64,000 bases of DNA from Bombiscardovia nodaiensis. Lineage in GTDB: Bacteria; Actinomycetota; Actinomycetes; Actinomycetales; Bifidobacteriaceae. The stretch lies in contig AP026798.1 of assembly GCA_033127725.1 (NCBI GenBank), positions 62,001-126,000 of the forward strand. Direction: 5' to 3'. Made by a program: the position numbers and the translations under genes. Shown piece after piece: positions 26,848 to 36,800 of the stretch. The notes under the pieces were generated by a model. It was not told where the DNA came from, did not search any database, and saw nothing but the letters and a program-made list of their open reading frames with translations. The first letter of the stretch is position 1; each line of letters begins with the position of its first letter.

Positions 26848-28431
26848 ATGACAGACGAAGCAAACGGTATGGCTGCAGCGGAGCAAGAGGGGCAGGCTGC
26901 GCTCTCATTTGCTGGGGCGCAGGCCAAGGCGCAAGTGCCGCGGCGTATTTTCGGCTCTTTTGTGGAGCACCTGGGCCGTTGCGTCTACGGCGGCATTTAC
27001 GAGCCAGGGCACCCCAAGGCCGATGAGGACGGCTTCCGGTCCGATGTACTTGACTTAGTCAAGCAATTGGGCGTGACCTGCGTGCGCTACCCAGGCGGCA
27101 ACTTCGTCTCCGGCTACAAGTGGGAAGACGGCACGGGCCCGCGCGAGCTGCGGCCGGTCCGCCGAGACCTGGCCTGGCACGCGACCGAGACCAACCAGAT
27201 GGGCATTGACGACTTCTACCGGTGGTCGCGCAAGGCTGGCACGGAGATTATGCTGGCAGTCAACATGGGCACGCGCGGCATGGCCGAAGCCCTCGACGAG
27301 CTGGAGTACGTCAACGGTGCTCCCGGCACTGCCTTGGCCGACCGCCGCGTGAAGAACGGCATCCCCGAGTCCATGGGCGTGAGCATGTGGTGCATTGGCA
27401 ACGAGATGGACGGCCCCTGGCAGGTGGGTCACATGAACGCTGAAGAGTACGCTGCTGCCGTCGAGCGCACGGCCCACGCCATGAAGCTGGCCGAGCCGGG
27501 CCTGGAGCTGGTGGCCTGCGGTTCCTCCTCCGCCCACATGCCCACCTTTGGATCCTGGGAGCGCACAGTGCTCACCAAGGCCTACGCCAACATCGATTTC
27601 GTCTCCTGCCACGCCTACTACTACGAGCGCGGTTCGGCCAGCCTGCAGGACTTCCTCGCAGCCTCGGAGGACATGGAGACCTTCATCAACACGGTGGTGG
27701 CGGCGGCTGACGATGCCCGCGCGGCCAACCAGGGTTCCAAGGATATTGCCCTCTCCTTCGACGAGTGGGGTGTGTGGAACCAAGACGTGTGGAACGGCGA
27801 GGAGGACGACTGGAAGCGCTCCAAGGGGCTGCACACCGAGCCCTGGCCCCAGGCTCCTCACCAGCTGGAGGACATTTATACTGTGGCCGATGCTGTGGTT
27901 GAGGGTTCCCTGATGATTACGCTCCTGAGCCATGCGGACCGGGTGCGATCAGCTTCGCGCGCGCAGCTGGTCAACGTGATTGCGCCGATTATGGCTGAGC
28001 CCAACGGTCCCGCCTGGAAGCAGACCATTTTCTACCCCTTCGCCGAGGCTGCCCAGCACGTTCGGGGCTCGATTTTCGTGCCGCAGGTGGCTGGTCCCAA
28101 GGTGGCCACCAAGGACTATGGGAACGTGGATGCCTTGAAGGCCGTGGCTTCCTGGGATGGCGAGTCCGCGTCCGGCGTGCTCTTGGCTGTCAACCGCGAC
28201 GTCCGCGCAGCCCATACGGTCAGCGTGGATTTGGGCTCGTTGGCTGCGGGCGCGACCGTGCGGGTCAAGTCTGCTCAACTGTTGCACGACGACGACATTC
28301 ACGCCACGAACTCCGCCGTCCAGCCCGACCGGGTCAAGCCTCAAGCGCTGGAAGCTGCAATCGGGGCTGACGGCAAGCTGACCTTCCAGATGCCAGCGGT
28401 CTCCTGGGCTGCCATCGAGCTGGGTGAGTAG
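26848..28431 (+). CDS. abfA: GH51 alpha-L-arabinofuranosidase
   Basis: The enzyme releases terminal arabinose from arabinan or arabinoxylan oligosaccharides inside the cell. It has 527 residues and no signal peptide. The (beta/alpha)8 barrel carries the acid/base Glu in CIGNEMDGPW (about residue 185) and the nucleophile Glu in FDEWGVWN (about 305). RIFGSFVEHLGRCVYGGIYEPGH at the N-terminus is diagnostic of the family. A C-terminal beta-sandwich ends in VSWAAIEL. The ATG at 26848 follows GAAGG. Arabinose units occur as pectin side chains, which fits the uronate genes at 56.6-61 kb. Confidence 0.95.
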   Translation: MTDEANGMAAAEQEGQAALSFAGAQAKAQVPRRIFGSFVEHLGRCVYGGIYEPGHPKADEDGFRSDVLDLVKQLGVTCVRYPGGNFVSGYKWEDGTGPRELRPVRRDLAWHATETNQMGIDDFYRWSRKAGTEIMLAVNMGTRGMAEALDELEYVNGAPGTALADRRVKNGIPESMGVSMWCIGNEMDGPWQVGHMNAEEYAAAVERTAHAMKLAEPGLELVACGSSSAHMPTFGSWERTVLTKAYANIDFVSCHAYYYERGSASLQDFLAASEDMETFINTVVAAADDARAANQGSKDIALSFDEWGVWNQDVWNGEEDDWKRSKGLHTEPWPQAPHQLEDIYTVADAVVEGSLMITLLSHADRVRSASRAQLVNVIAPIMAEPNGPAWKQTIFYPFAEAAQHVRGSIFVPQVAGPKVATKDYGNVDALKAVASWDGESASGVLLAVNRDVRAAHTVSVDLGSLAAGATVRVKSAQLLHDDDIHATNSAVQPDRVKPQALEAAIGADGKLTFQMPAVSWAAIELGE

Positions 28432-28470
28432 TCTCCTCCTTTGACCCGCCTGCCCGCTACATTAGGTGAT

Positions 28471-29889
28471 GTGAATACGACAGGAGAGCAGCAGCAGATC
28501 GCACAGAACGGCCAGGGCACGGGGAGCCCTGCGAGCGATCAGAGCGCGCAGGCAGAGATTGAACGTGAGCAAGCTGGGGAGCAAGAGCCGGTAGCGGCAA
28601 CGGGAGCAGGAGCGGGGCGCTTCTGGGGCCTGGCCCTATCGGTGGTAGTTCTGGGAGCCCTGGTCGGCGCTTCCTCGGGCCTGCTCGCGCTCTTTTTAGA
28701 TGTGGTCGAGCGCGCTTTCATGGGCTTTGTGGAGAGCCCGACCGAGCCTGGGCCTCTGGGTGTAGCGCCTACTCGTCGGCTGATTTCTGTGGTAATCGGC
28801 GGCGTAGTAGCGGCTATTATTTGGTATGTGTTGCGCAACAAAACACGGCGCGTGCCGTCGGTGTCCAAGGCCGTCGACGGTGCTTGGATGCCCGTTTGGC
28901 AGACCGTCGTGCATGTGCTGACCCAGATTTTCATCGTTGGAACGGGCGCTTCAATTGGTCGAGAAGTGGCTCCCCGCGAGGCGGGCGCCATGATTGGCGG
29001 CGTGTGGTTTAAGCTGGCGCGGCGCTTGGGTTTGCAGCGCTCAGACCGGCGCTTGCTGGTGGCTGCGGCTGCCGGTGCGGGCTTTGCTGGCATTTATATT
29101 TCCCCCCTGACCGGTGCTCTCTTTGGCATCGAAGTGCTCCTGGGCTCGGTGGATTTCGTCACCGTGGCGGTCTGCCTGGGCATGTCGTCCGTGGCTACCC
29201 TGGTGGGCGGCTCCATCCGGGGTTTCGAAGCCTACTACGCTGTGGGGCACGAAGCGTTTTCGCGCTGGACTATGCTCTTCGCGCTCGTGGCTGGGCCCCT
29301 GGCCGGGCTCCTGGGCGCTGGCTTCAAGCGGCTGACCACCTGGGCTGAGCGCCAGCAGACGACCGGCCGCCCAATCCTCTGGCAGCTGCCCGCAGTCGCC
29401 CTCATGACTGGCTTAGTGGCGATAGTGCTACCGCAGATTATGGGCAATGGGCGGGCCCTGGCGCAAACGGTGACCAACCTCACTGTCTCCAACATAGGGG
29501 CGGGTCCCGCTGGTTCCGGGCGTTCCCTGGGTGTGCTTGTTCTGCTCTTTGCCACGATGGCAGTGTGGAAGGTTATCTGCACGGTCTTCACCATCCGCGC
29601 TGGCGCTTCCGGCGGCACGCTCACCCCTTCGATTGCTATCGGCTCTGCCATGGGTGTGATTCTGGCTCTGGTCTCGACTCTCGTCTGCCCCGGAATCCCC
29701 TTCTGGCAGGCCGCAGTCATCGCCGCCGCCGCCACGCTCGCCGCCTCCCAGCAGGCCCCGCTCATGGCCCTCTTCATGCTCTTCGAGGTCTGCCAGCTAC
29801 CGGCCCCGGCCCTCATGCCCCTGGCCCTAGCCGTAGCCCTCTCCACCGCCGTCTCCCGTGCAGTTTTGAGTAAATATAAGGCTTCCTGA
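28471..29889 (+). CDS. CLC-family chloride channel/antiporter
   Basis: This is an integral membrane protein of about 472 residues from the GTG at 28471, preceded by AGGTGAT; a TTG ten codons upstream is also possible. It has a polar Gln/Glu-rich N-terminus of 50 residues and then about ten to twelve membrane segments. Filter-like motifs are GTGASIGREVAPREAGA, where the usual GREGP becomes GREVAP, and GAGFAGIYISPLTGALFGIE and GASGGTLTPSIAIG. The family includes Cl-/H+ exchangers and channels. The changed gate motif makes the transport mode uncertain. Confidence 0.88.
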   Translation: MNTTGEQQQIAQNGQGTGSPASDQSAQAEIEREQAGEQEPVAATGAGAGRFWGLALSVVVLGALVGASSGLLALFLDVVERAFMGFVESPTEPGPLGVAPTRRLISVVIGGVVAAIIWYVLRNKTRRVPSVSKAVDGAWMPVWQTVVHVLTQIFIVGTGASIGREVAPREAGAMIGGVWFKLARRLGLQRSDRRLLVAAAAGAGFAGIYISPLTGALFGIEVLLGSVDFVTVAVCLGMSSVATLVGGSIRGFEAYYAVGHEAFSRWTMLFALVAGPLAGLLGAGFKRLTTWAERQQTTGRPILWQLPAVALMTGLVAIVLPQIMGNGRALAQTVTNLTVSNIGAGPAGSGRSLGVLVLLFATMAVWKVICTVFTIRAGASGGTLTPSIAIGSAMGVILALVSTLVCPGIPFWQAAVIAAAATLAASQQAPLMALFMLFEVCQLPAPALMPLALAVALSTAVSRAVLSKYKAS

Positions 29890-29892
29890 CAC

Positions 29893-29901
29893 TTATCCAC
29901 A
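29893..29901 (+). promoter_or_regulatory. Isolated perfect DnaA box
   Basis: TTATCCACA lies 4 bases after the CLC stop, in the intergenic stretch 29890-30003. It is a single site, about 20 kb from the cluster at 9.3-9.6 kb. Confidence 0.5.
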
Positions 29902-30003
29902 TTTTCCCAATTCCCGGAGCGCGCTTATGATGGGGACTACAGACTGTGCATAGCTGCTACAGGATTTTCTGTCACTGCTGCGGGGCTAGCGTGAGGAGGG
30001 AAA

Positions 30004-30234
30004 ATTTCGGCTGAAAGAGGTTTTGCTACTAAGACCCTGCTCAAACTGGTGTCTATTCCGCTCTATGTGGGGCTGTGCGCTCTGGTAGTAGGGGTGATAG
30101 CTGCCCTGGTCGGGAGGCCCTGGGGAGAGGTACTAACAAATGCCTACACCATCATCGGTTTGGCCTGCGGGACTCTAACGTATTGCTGCATCGTGTTCGT
30201 AGTGCCAGTGCTGCGCAAGGCGATGCTGCCCTAA
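30004..30234 (+). CDS. Small two-helix membrane protein, possible ATT start
   Basis: The frame encodes two transmembrane helices (IPLYVGLCALVVGVIAALVG and YTIIGLACGTLTYCCIVFVV), a short loop and the ending LRKAMLP. The first standard start in frame is GTG at 30049 (61 residues), but it has no ribosome site and would begin just before the first helix. GAGGAGGG at 29993-30000 lies 3-5 bases before an in-frame ATT at 30004. That start gives a 76-residue protein with a natural polar N-terminus (SAERGFATKTLLKLV). ATT is a rare but known bacterial start codon. The function is unknown. Confidence 0.6.
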   Translation: MSAERGFATKTLLKLVSIPLYVGLCALVVGVIAALVGRPWGEVLTNAYTIIGLACGTLTYCCIVFVVPVLRKAMLP

Positions 30235-30584
30235 CAATTCTGCACTGCTCCCTAACTTGCTTGTTGAATACGCGCTTGTTGATTGTTTACCTGCAGCAGG
30301 CGATTGTTGCGCGGGGCCACGCGAGAGAAAGTACATAGGCGTACTTCTTGTGGCGGGCAAAGGTCCTGCGGAAGGTTCCACGGCGCGTGCGCAAAATCTA
30401 CGAGGGCGGCTCTCTAAAAATATTAAATATGTATTGCGATAATGGTGCCATTTTTTGACACCATTTGGCAAACACATACCCTGTTTCGGGCCTGGCTGAT
30501 GTGAATACGGTGGGAGGTGAGATGCCCGCCAAATAATGTGAGCAGGGATTGGACTTGTACGGAGGAATGACGTACAATAGGGGA
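30235..30584. other. Intergenic region upstream of the toxin-antitoxin pair
   Basis: I see no gene. An inverted repeat AATGGTG (30441-30447) / CACCATT (30459-30465) overlaps a TTGACA -35 element at 30455-30460. A weak CATACC lies 14 bases after it. This is a plausible autoregulated promoter, because DUF1778 antitoxins repress their own operons. Confidence 0.4.
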
Positions 30585-30884
30585 ATGGCATCTGTGGCGA
30601 AAAATAGGAAGGCTCGGCTCGATATTCGGCTGACTGACGAAGAGCGGGCTCTGATTGAACGTGCGGCTGAGCTCAAGGCCTCCACGCTCACCCAGTGGAC
30701 GGCCCGGCACCTGCTGGAGGCTGCCCGCCGAGACATTGAGGAGGAGACTAGTCTGCGCTTGGCAAGCAAGGACTTTGACCGTTTTCTTGAGGTCTTAGAC
30801 GAGCCAACTTCGGGTGCTGCTAACGTTGCCGATGCTTCCAGCCGGGTAGACGAGCTTCTGAATAGGGACCCGGAATGGGCGTGA
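30585..30884 (+). CDS. tacA: DUF1778 (TacA-type) antitoxin
   Basis: About 99 residues. The N-terminal ribbon-helix-helix (KARLDIRLTDEERALIERAAEL then STLTQWTARHLLEAAR) is typical of DUF1778/TacA antitoxins. The C-terminal acidic tail (FDRFLEVLDEP) is the segment that wraps around and neutralises the acetyltransferase toxin in this family. The start is uncertain: ATG at 30567 abuts GGAGG, ATG at 30585 has AGGGG close by, and GTG at 30594 has better spacing. It overlaps the toxin gene by 10 bases. Confidence 0.85.
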   Translation: MASVAKNRKARLDIRLTDEERALIERAAELKASTLTQWTARHLLEAARRDIEEETSLRLASKDFDRFLEVLDEPTSGAANVADASSRVDELLNRDPEWA

Positions 30885-31435
30885 GAGACGGCGGACAGCA
30901 TACGTTTAGCAGACCGCAGCGTTTTCGGGGAGCGGCTGGCCACCCGGTTGAGCACTCGGCTGAGGGCTCAGCGGGAGACCTGGCTGTGGGTGAGCTGGAT
31001 TTTGCCTCCTTTTGCACTGGTCAAACTGGGATTGACGACTGGGTTCACGAGCGGGCTTCTTCCTGTACTGCCGCTGGAACGGCCGTGCTCTATTATTCGC
31101 TAGCTGACGGCGGAAAGTTGGCTGGTTTGTACACCTTGAGCGCCTACAGCGTTGAGCGCCAATCAGTCAAAGGCGGTTGGCTACAGCGCAATACACCGCG
31201 TCAAATTCCCGTGGTGCTGCTGGGGATTCTGGGAGTGGACCAGGATTTTCAAGGGCAGGGCTTGGGCTGGCGGCTCTTGCAAGATGCCCTGCGAAGGGCG
31301 CTGTCTGTCAGCGAACACTTAGGGGCTCGCGCCCTGCTTGTGGAGCCCTATAACGAGACAGCGCGTAGCTTTTATGAGCACTTCGGTTTCCAAGTGGTGC
31401 CCGGCAGCAGCACTTATTACGCCAGACTGCACTGA
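30875..31435 (+). CDS. tacT: GNAT acetyltransferase toxin (TacT-like)
   Basis: The product has 186 residues. The N-terminus of about 40 residues is polar and variable. The GNAT fold shows the acetyl-CoA loop VDQDFQGQGLGWRLLQDALRRA and the late LLVEPYNETARSFYEHFGFQ motif. FCTGQTGIDDWVHERA near the start is typical of TacT relatives, which acetylate the amino group of charged tRNA and block translation. Pairing with a DUF1778 gene and the 10-base overlap support a type II toxin-antitoxin module. Intact as read. Confidence 0.85.
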   Translation: MGVRDGGQHTFSRPQRFRGAAGHPVEHSAEGSAGDLAVGELDFASFCTGQTGIDDWVHERASSCTAAGTAVLYYSLADGGKLAGLYTLSAYSVERQSVKGGWLQRNTPRQIPVVLLGILGVDQDFQGQGLGWRLLQDALRRALSVSEHLGARALLVEPYNETARSFYEHFGFQVVPGSSTYYARLH

Positions 31436-31492
31436 CAGAAGTGATGGCACCTTGCACCCATACCTTGCGGCTATGCGGCGGCTTGGTAGCGC

Positions 31493-32923
31493 CTATTCTC
31501 CGATGGTTTGGGCCAGGACGTTGACTGATTGGCTGAAGTGGGTGGTCAGGGCCTGCAGGCCGGTGGCAATGGTGCCAGATAGGGCGACCAGGAGCGCAAC
31601 GATCAACCAGGCTATCCATTGGATGCTGACCTGGAAGGAGCCGGTCAGGCGACTCAGGCTGAAAGCGACGGAAGACGTGGAGGCCAGGGTAATGACGAAG
31701 GCTAGGAGGGTGGAAGTGGTCATCATGATGGCGCCGTCCAGGCTGCCTAGCGCGCGCAGCTGGCCGATGTTGCCGCCGGAAATATAGGTGAGCGCAAGGT
31801 CGAGACTGCGCCCGCGGGCCGAAATCATGAGCCCTGCCAAGGCACCGGCCAGGGCGATGACGAGCGGCGGAGCCAGCATGGCGAGCATGGTGGAGAATAT
31901 GGTAGCCATTGAGGGAGATTTGGCCTGGGAGGAGCCGCTAGCGCTGGTCTGCATGGTCAGGAGCATGGTGCTCAAAATGCCGGCGAAAGACATCATCAGG
32001 GCCAGGCCAGCGGTCATGGGCAGAATCGTCATGCCCTGCCGCTGGATGCGGCCCACCGCTTGCTGCCGGGCCAGGCGCCAGATGGCTGAGGGGATGGGCA
32101 GGAGCTGGGTCCACAGGCGGGTAAACCAGCGCAGGAGTAGGGGGGCGAAGGCTGCCAGTGCGAAGATGAGCAAGAACATTACCCCAAAGCCGAAGCCGAT
32201 AAAGCCAGCCAGGGTGCCCTCGGAGGAAGGGTCGCTCAGGTAGGCGGAAAAATCACTGACCCGCTGGGCCTTCAAGCCAGGCAAGATGGCGAAGCAGGCA
32301 GCGCCGATGGTGACAATTGAGCCGAAAATTGCGCGCACCAAGCCTATGCGGGCCGGTGGGACTTGCGACAGACGTAGGGCCTCGATAGGACGTATTTTGG
32401 CCAGGGGCCGAACGGTGAGCACGGTGGCAATCAGCGCAGTAACGCCGCCGGTGGTCGTGCCGACTTTGAGCGCGCTCAAGAGCCTGGCGTTGGTGTAGGG
32501 CACGCTGATGTTGTCGAAGGCGGCCAGGATGAGCTTCATGAGGAGCGGTGCCAGGAGGGGCGTGAGCAGGCAGGAGAGAAGGGTGGCGACGATGAAGAGG
32601 GCGGCAACTACGACCAGGTTGCGCAGGAGCAGTTGGGCGGGGGTGGCTCCCTGCAAAACCAGGAGGGCCAGTTGGTGGCGGCGCTGGCCCAGGGCGGCGG
32701 TGACCACCCAAAAGGTGACGAAGACGGCCATAATGATGCTGAACACCAGAGCGGGGCCGGTCGCGGTGGTGGCCAGGCTGTCGTCGGAGCCATGGTAGCC
32801 CAGCTCGATAGCCGTGCGGACGGTGATAATCGCGCACAAGCAGGTTTGCGTGATGGTCAGTGCCATGCAGACAGCGCCCCAGACCAGGGGAGCCGCCTTC
32901 AGGTCGGAGAGAATGCCCTTCAT
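31493..32923 (-). CDS. ABC transporter permease, FtsX/MacB type
   Basis: The product has 476 residues with about eight hydrophobic segments in two FtsX-like modules. One is near residues 60-190 (GQRRHQLALLVLQGATPAQLLLRN), the second near 380-470 (RGRSLDLALTYISGGNIGQLRALGSL). Its ATG at 32923 overlaps the TGA of the ATPase gene. These transporters export peptides or lipids, or remove antimicrobial peptides from the membrane; the substrate cannot be told from sequence. Confidence 0.86.
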   Translation of the reverse strand: MKGILSDLKAAPLVWGAVCMALTITQTCLCAIITVRTAIELGYHGSDDSLATTATGPALVFSIIMAVFVTFWVVTAALGQRRHQLALLVLQGATPAQLLLRNLVVVAALFIVATLLSCLLTPLLAPLLMKLILAAFDNISVPYTNARLLSALKVGTTTGGVTALIATVLTVRPLAKIRPIEALRLSQVPPARIGLVRAIFGSIVTIGAACFAILPGLKAQRVSDFSAYLSDPSSEGTLAGFIGFGFGVMFLLIFALAAFAPLLLRWFTRLWTQLLPIPSAIWRLARQQAVGRIQRQGMTILPMTAGLALMMSFAGILSTMLLTMQTSASGSSQAKSPSMATIFSTMLAMLAPPLVIALAGALAGLMISARGRSLDLALTYISGGNIGQLRALGSLDGAIMMTTSTLLAFVITLASTSSVAFSLSRLTGSFQVSIQWIAWLIVALLVALSGTIATGLQALTTHFSQSVNVLAQTIGE

Positions 32924-33660
32924 ACGAGAACCTTCCCCTGCGGCCTGTGCTGAGCGATGCGGCCGTCCACCACCTCCACCACCCGATCGCACTGGTCTGC
33001 CACCTGGCTGCTGTGGGTCACGAGCACTACGGTTTTGTTGCCACCCGCCACCAGGGAGCGCAAGATTTCAATCACTTTCGCGCCCGCCTCCTGGTCCAGC
33101 GCTCCGGTGGGCTCGTCGGCGAAGACGATGTCAGCGTCCGAAAGGAGCACGCGAGCTAGGGCCACCCGCTGCTGCTCGCCGCCCGAAAGCTGGGTGACGC
33201 TCTGTTTTCTCTGCGGCAGGAGGCCGAAGTAGTCCAGCATCTGGCTGGCTCTCTCGCGGGGGAGCCGCTGCCCGCGTAGGGTGAAGGGGAGGGCGAGATT
33301 TTCTTCGACCGTCATGGAAGAGATTAAATTGTAGGACTGGAAGACGAAACCGAGGTGCTTGCGGCGGAAACGAGTGAGCTGGGAGAGCCCCATGCCGGTA
33401 ATCTCCTGCCCCAGCAGGCTTACCCGGCCCGCGCTCGCCTTCTCCAAGCCCGCCAGGCAGTACAGGAGGGTGGACTTTCCTGAGCCAGAGGGGCCCACAA
33501 TCCCGGTCATGCGCCCCTGCTCAGCCTGGAAGTCCACACCCTGCAAAATGGTCAGCGAATCCCCGCGCCTGGGCGAAACCTGCATGGAGAGCCCCTGGGC
33601 TTCGACCGTGTAAATAGGCACCGGCACCACCCCTTCGCCCGCCTCACGATTAACGTTCAC
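32920..33660 (-). CDS. ABC transporter ATP-binding protein (MacB/LolD type)
   Basis: The product has 246 residues. Walker A is GPSGSGKST, the Q-loop region is FVFQSYNLISSMTVEENLALP, the signature is LSGGEQQRVALAR, Walker B is IVFADEPTGALD and the H-loop is VTHSSQVAD. FQSYNLI followed by EPTGALD is characteristic of the MacB/LolD/BceA group that works with FtsX-like permeases. The start is GTG at 33660 with AGGA 8 bases upstream. It is first in a two-gene operon with the permease. Confidence 0.93.
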   Translation of the reverse strand: MNVNREAGEGVVPVPIYTVEAQGLSMQVSPRRGDSLTILQGVDFQAEQGRMTGIVGPSGSGKSTLLYCLAGLEKASAGRVSLLGQEITGMGLSQLTRFRRKHLGFVFQSYNLISSMTVEENLALPFTLRGQRLPRERASQMLDYFGLLPQRKQSVTQLSGGEQQRVALARVLLSDADIVFADEPTGALDQEAGAKVIEILRSLVAGGNKTVVLVTHSSQVADQCDRVVEVVDGRIAQHRPQGKVLV

Positions 33661-33830
33661 CAGTTCGGTCCTCCTTGCCCCTTGCCCGACTTCCTGACGA
33701 AGCAGGATATACAGGCAACCGTCTGCGCGCCCTCAGCCGGGATCAGCCCTGACCGAGCGCCGACCTGCCGCCCTATCTCGAGCGTTTCTCTCATCAGGTT
33801 AGGCATTGTGCGATCTCGAGCAGCGCGTTT

Positions 33831-33870
33831 TCAGGGTTGAATCAGGGTAAGGTCAGGGAAAATTCAGGGT
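33831..33870. promoter_or_regulatory. Four heptamer direct repeats at 11-bp period
   Basis: TCAGGGT, TCAGGGT, TCAGGGA and TCAGGGT start at 33831, 33842, 33853 and 33864, each separated by 4 bases. Heptamers with a one-turn period are the binding pattern of OmpR/PhoB-type response regulators and SARP activators. They lie 171-210 bases upstream of the ABC ATPase start and 24 bases from the stop of the giant surface-protein gene. The ABC operon is therefore the likely target. Confidence 0.6.
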
Positions 33871-33894
33871 ATGTCCGCCTGCCAACTCTCGAGA

Positions 33895-36800
33895 TTACGC
33901 GAGGCTGGAATGGAGTGAATGACGAGGCCCCTTGCGGCGCCCTTTGGTGAGTTCATATCCTGCGTAGAACAGGCCGGCCAGGGTACTACCTGCCAGGAGC
34001 ATACTGCCGCTGTAGCGCTTGAGGGGCGTTGAGCCTGCTTTCATCAGGCTGGCGAAAGTGTAGTATTCGTAGCCTTTGGTGATGGTGTAGGTTTGCTCGT
34101 TCCCTGCGTGGTTCCAGTGGACGACCACGTTGACTCTGCTGTCAGTGTGGGGTGCGCTATCGGCGTTCCAGACTCCGGTGCCTGCTGGTGTGAGGCCGGT
34201 AGTGGCAGCCGTGTCGAGGTCCAGCTCGCTGACGGTGTTGGTGAGTTTGGTCACCGGCGTAGCCAGGCGTTTATCGGTGTGCCTGCCGTCGCCCAGCTGC
34301 CCCTCGTAGTTGTAGCCCCAAGCGTACATATCGCCGGCCTTGTTTGCGGCCAGGGAGTGCCGGGTCCCGGCAGATACAGTGGCAAATGCGATACCACTGA
34401 CGCCGCTGAGTGGGGTAGGTGAAAGCTGGTCGCTGAGATTGCCAGTACCTAGCTGCCCGTAAGTGTTCTTGCCCCAAGCGTACATGTCGCCGGTAGTGGT
34501 CAATGCAATCATGTGGCTCTCGCCCGTGCTAATACTCGCGGCTCTCTGGCTGAACGGCAGCGCAATCACAGTGGGCTGGGAGTGCATGACATAGTCGCCG
34601 GTGCCCAGCTGCCCGCTAGAGTTCGCCCCCCAGGTGTAGACGGCACCGTCGTCACTGATGGCGGCAGCATAGTTGGAACGCGCTGCAATTTGCGTGAAGG
34701 TCAGGCCTGCGCGCACGCTCACAGGCTGGAGATCGGCGTGATTAGTCATGTTTCCGTTACCCAGTTGGCCAACATTGTTATAACCCCAGGTGTACAGCAC
34801 GCCGTCGCTGCTCAGGGCGAGGCTAAAGTACTTGCCAGCCGCGATATGCACGAACGTCTTCCCAGCGGGGAGGTTCACCGGTATAGCTGTGCGGTAGTCG
34901 CGGACATTGGTATCGTTCGCTACTTCGCCGAAATAGTTCGTGCCCGCTGCGTAAACTTTCCCATCCTCGCTCAACACGAGGCTGTGTGAGTACCCAGCCG
35001 CGACCTCAGCGGCCCGTACGCCCGCCGGCAGCAGGTACTCCTGTGGCTTGTCGTTGTTGTCATACCCTCCGTTAGCGAGCTGCCGGTAAGAATTGTTGCC
35101 CCAGGCATACGCCTTCCCGTCCGAGCCCACTGCGAGAGCATACGACCCGTTCGCAGCAATACTGCTGAAGGTAAGGCCAGCCGGGGTGTGCACGCGCACG
35201 GGAGTACGGCTGTCAACCGTGGACTCATTACCCAGTTCGTTAGAAGTGTTGTTGCCCCAAGCGTAAATGAGCCCGTTTGAGCCCAGAGCCACGCTCGAAT
35301 CTTCGCCAGCGCACACCTGCGTAAAGCGGAAGCCCGGATCTCCTGGGCCATTGAGCGTCAAGTGTGTGCCGCCCGTAGTCAGGCCCGCCTTGGGTGTGAG
35401 GGTGAATTCGGTGCTATCCCAGCGCGCAGTCAGGTTAGCGCTCGTCCGCACCGGCGAGGTGAAGTCGAAAGGCTGGCCAGTGGGCGTAAACCAGCCGGCG
35501 AACTCGTAGCCAGCCCTGATAGGCACAATGGGCCAGGTGGCATGGTGGGCATCGCCCTCACTGAAAACCTGATCGGCTGGAGCGGAACCGGGGGCGCCGC
35601 CGAGGTCGAAGTGGATGGTGTAAATATCCAAGTAGCGCCAAAGAAGAGTTTGGTCGCTCTGTTCCTTGCCAGCTATAGTCCAGGAGACATAAACCTGCAG
35701 ATTTCCTGGGCTGCCAGCCGGGCTCGTGCCTGACCACACACCGGTGGATGTATTGAGGCTTCCGGTCGCGGGGACGCTCAAGAACCGCACTTTTGTGATG
35801 TCGGTCCGGGGAGCTTGAACGCTCTGAGGGGTGTATTGACTTGTGGTTCCACCGTCTCCCAGCTGACCGGCGTAGTTTTCTCCCCAGGCGTACATGTCGC
35901 CCAGGGTGTTGGCAGCAAGGCTGTGTGAGGATGCGGGGCCAGTGCCGATGCTAGCGAAAATGGCACTGCCAGGCGGGTTAATCAATGTAGGCGTATTGAT
36001 CTGTCCACCAGATCCGTTGCCCACTTGGCCGAAACTGCTGGAACCCCACGCGTAGAGCTGGTGGTTTCTTGTCAGCGCGAGCGCGTGCGCGTTGCCCATA
36101 TACAGTTGCTCCACAGGCCCGCCGGGAATGGTAATTTTAGCTGGGGTTGTGCTGGTCCAGCTGCCATTACCGAGCTGGCCTGCGCTGTTCTCTCCCCAGG
36201 TGTATACGTCGCCTTCTTCAGTCAAGGCCGCGGCGGACAAGTTTCCGGCTGTCAGATGGGTAATTTTCACTCCGGCAGGCAGCGACACCTGTCGGGGCAG
36301 TCCGGTACTGGTGCCCGAGAAGCCCAGCTGGCCGTAGTCGTTCTGGCCCCAGGCGTAGAGATTGCCGTCATCGGTCGTGGCCAGAGAGAACAGGTCGCCT
36401 GCCGCAATATGAGCGAATCGCCCGCCGCCAGGAGCACTAATCGCTATCGGAGTCCTATAGATGCTGCTGGTACTGCTGTCGTCTATCTGATGGTACTCGT
36501 TGCTGCCAGACGCATAAATCTTGCCGTCGTCGCCCAAGACCAGGGAATGCTCAGTGCCGGCAGCTACTTCTACAGCGTTCACTCCTGTAGGCAGAATGAA
36601 CTGTTGGACGACTGTCGATGACTGGTTGCCGATACCCAGCTGACCCCTCCAGTCGTAGCCCCAGGCGTACACCTGGCCGTCTGAGCCTATGGCGAGCGTG
36701 TGCCGGTAGCCCGCTGCGATGGAGGAGAAGGTGATGCCATCCGGTGTGTGCACTCGTATGGGTAGCTTGCTGTCTGTGAGCGTATGGTCGCCTAACTCAT

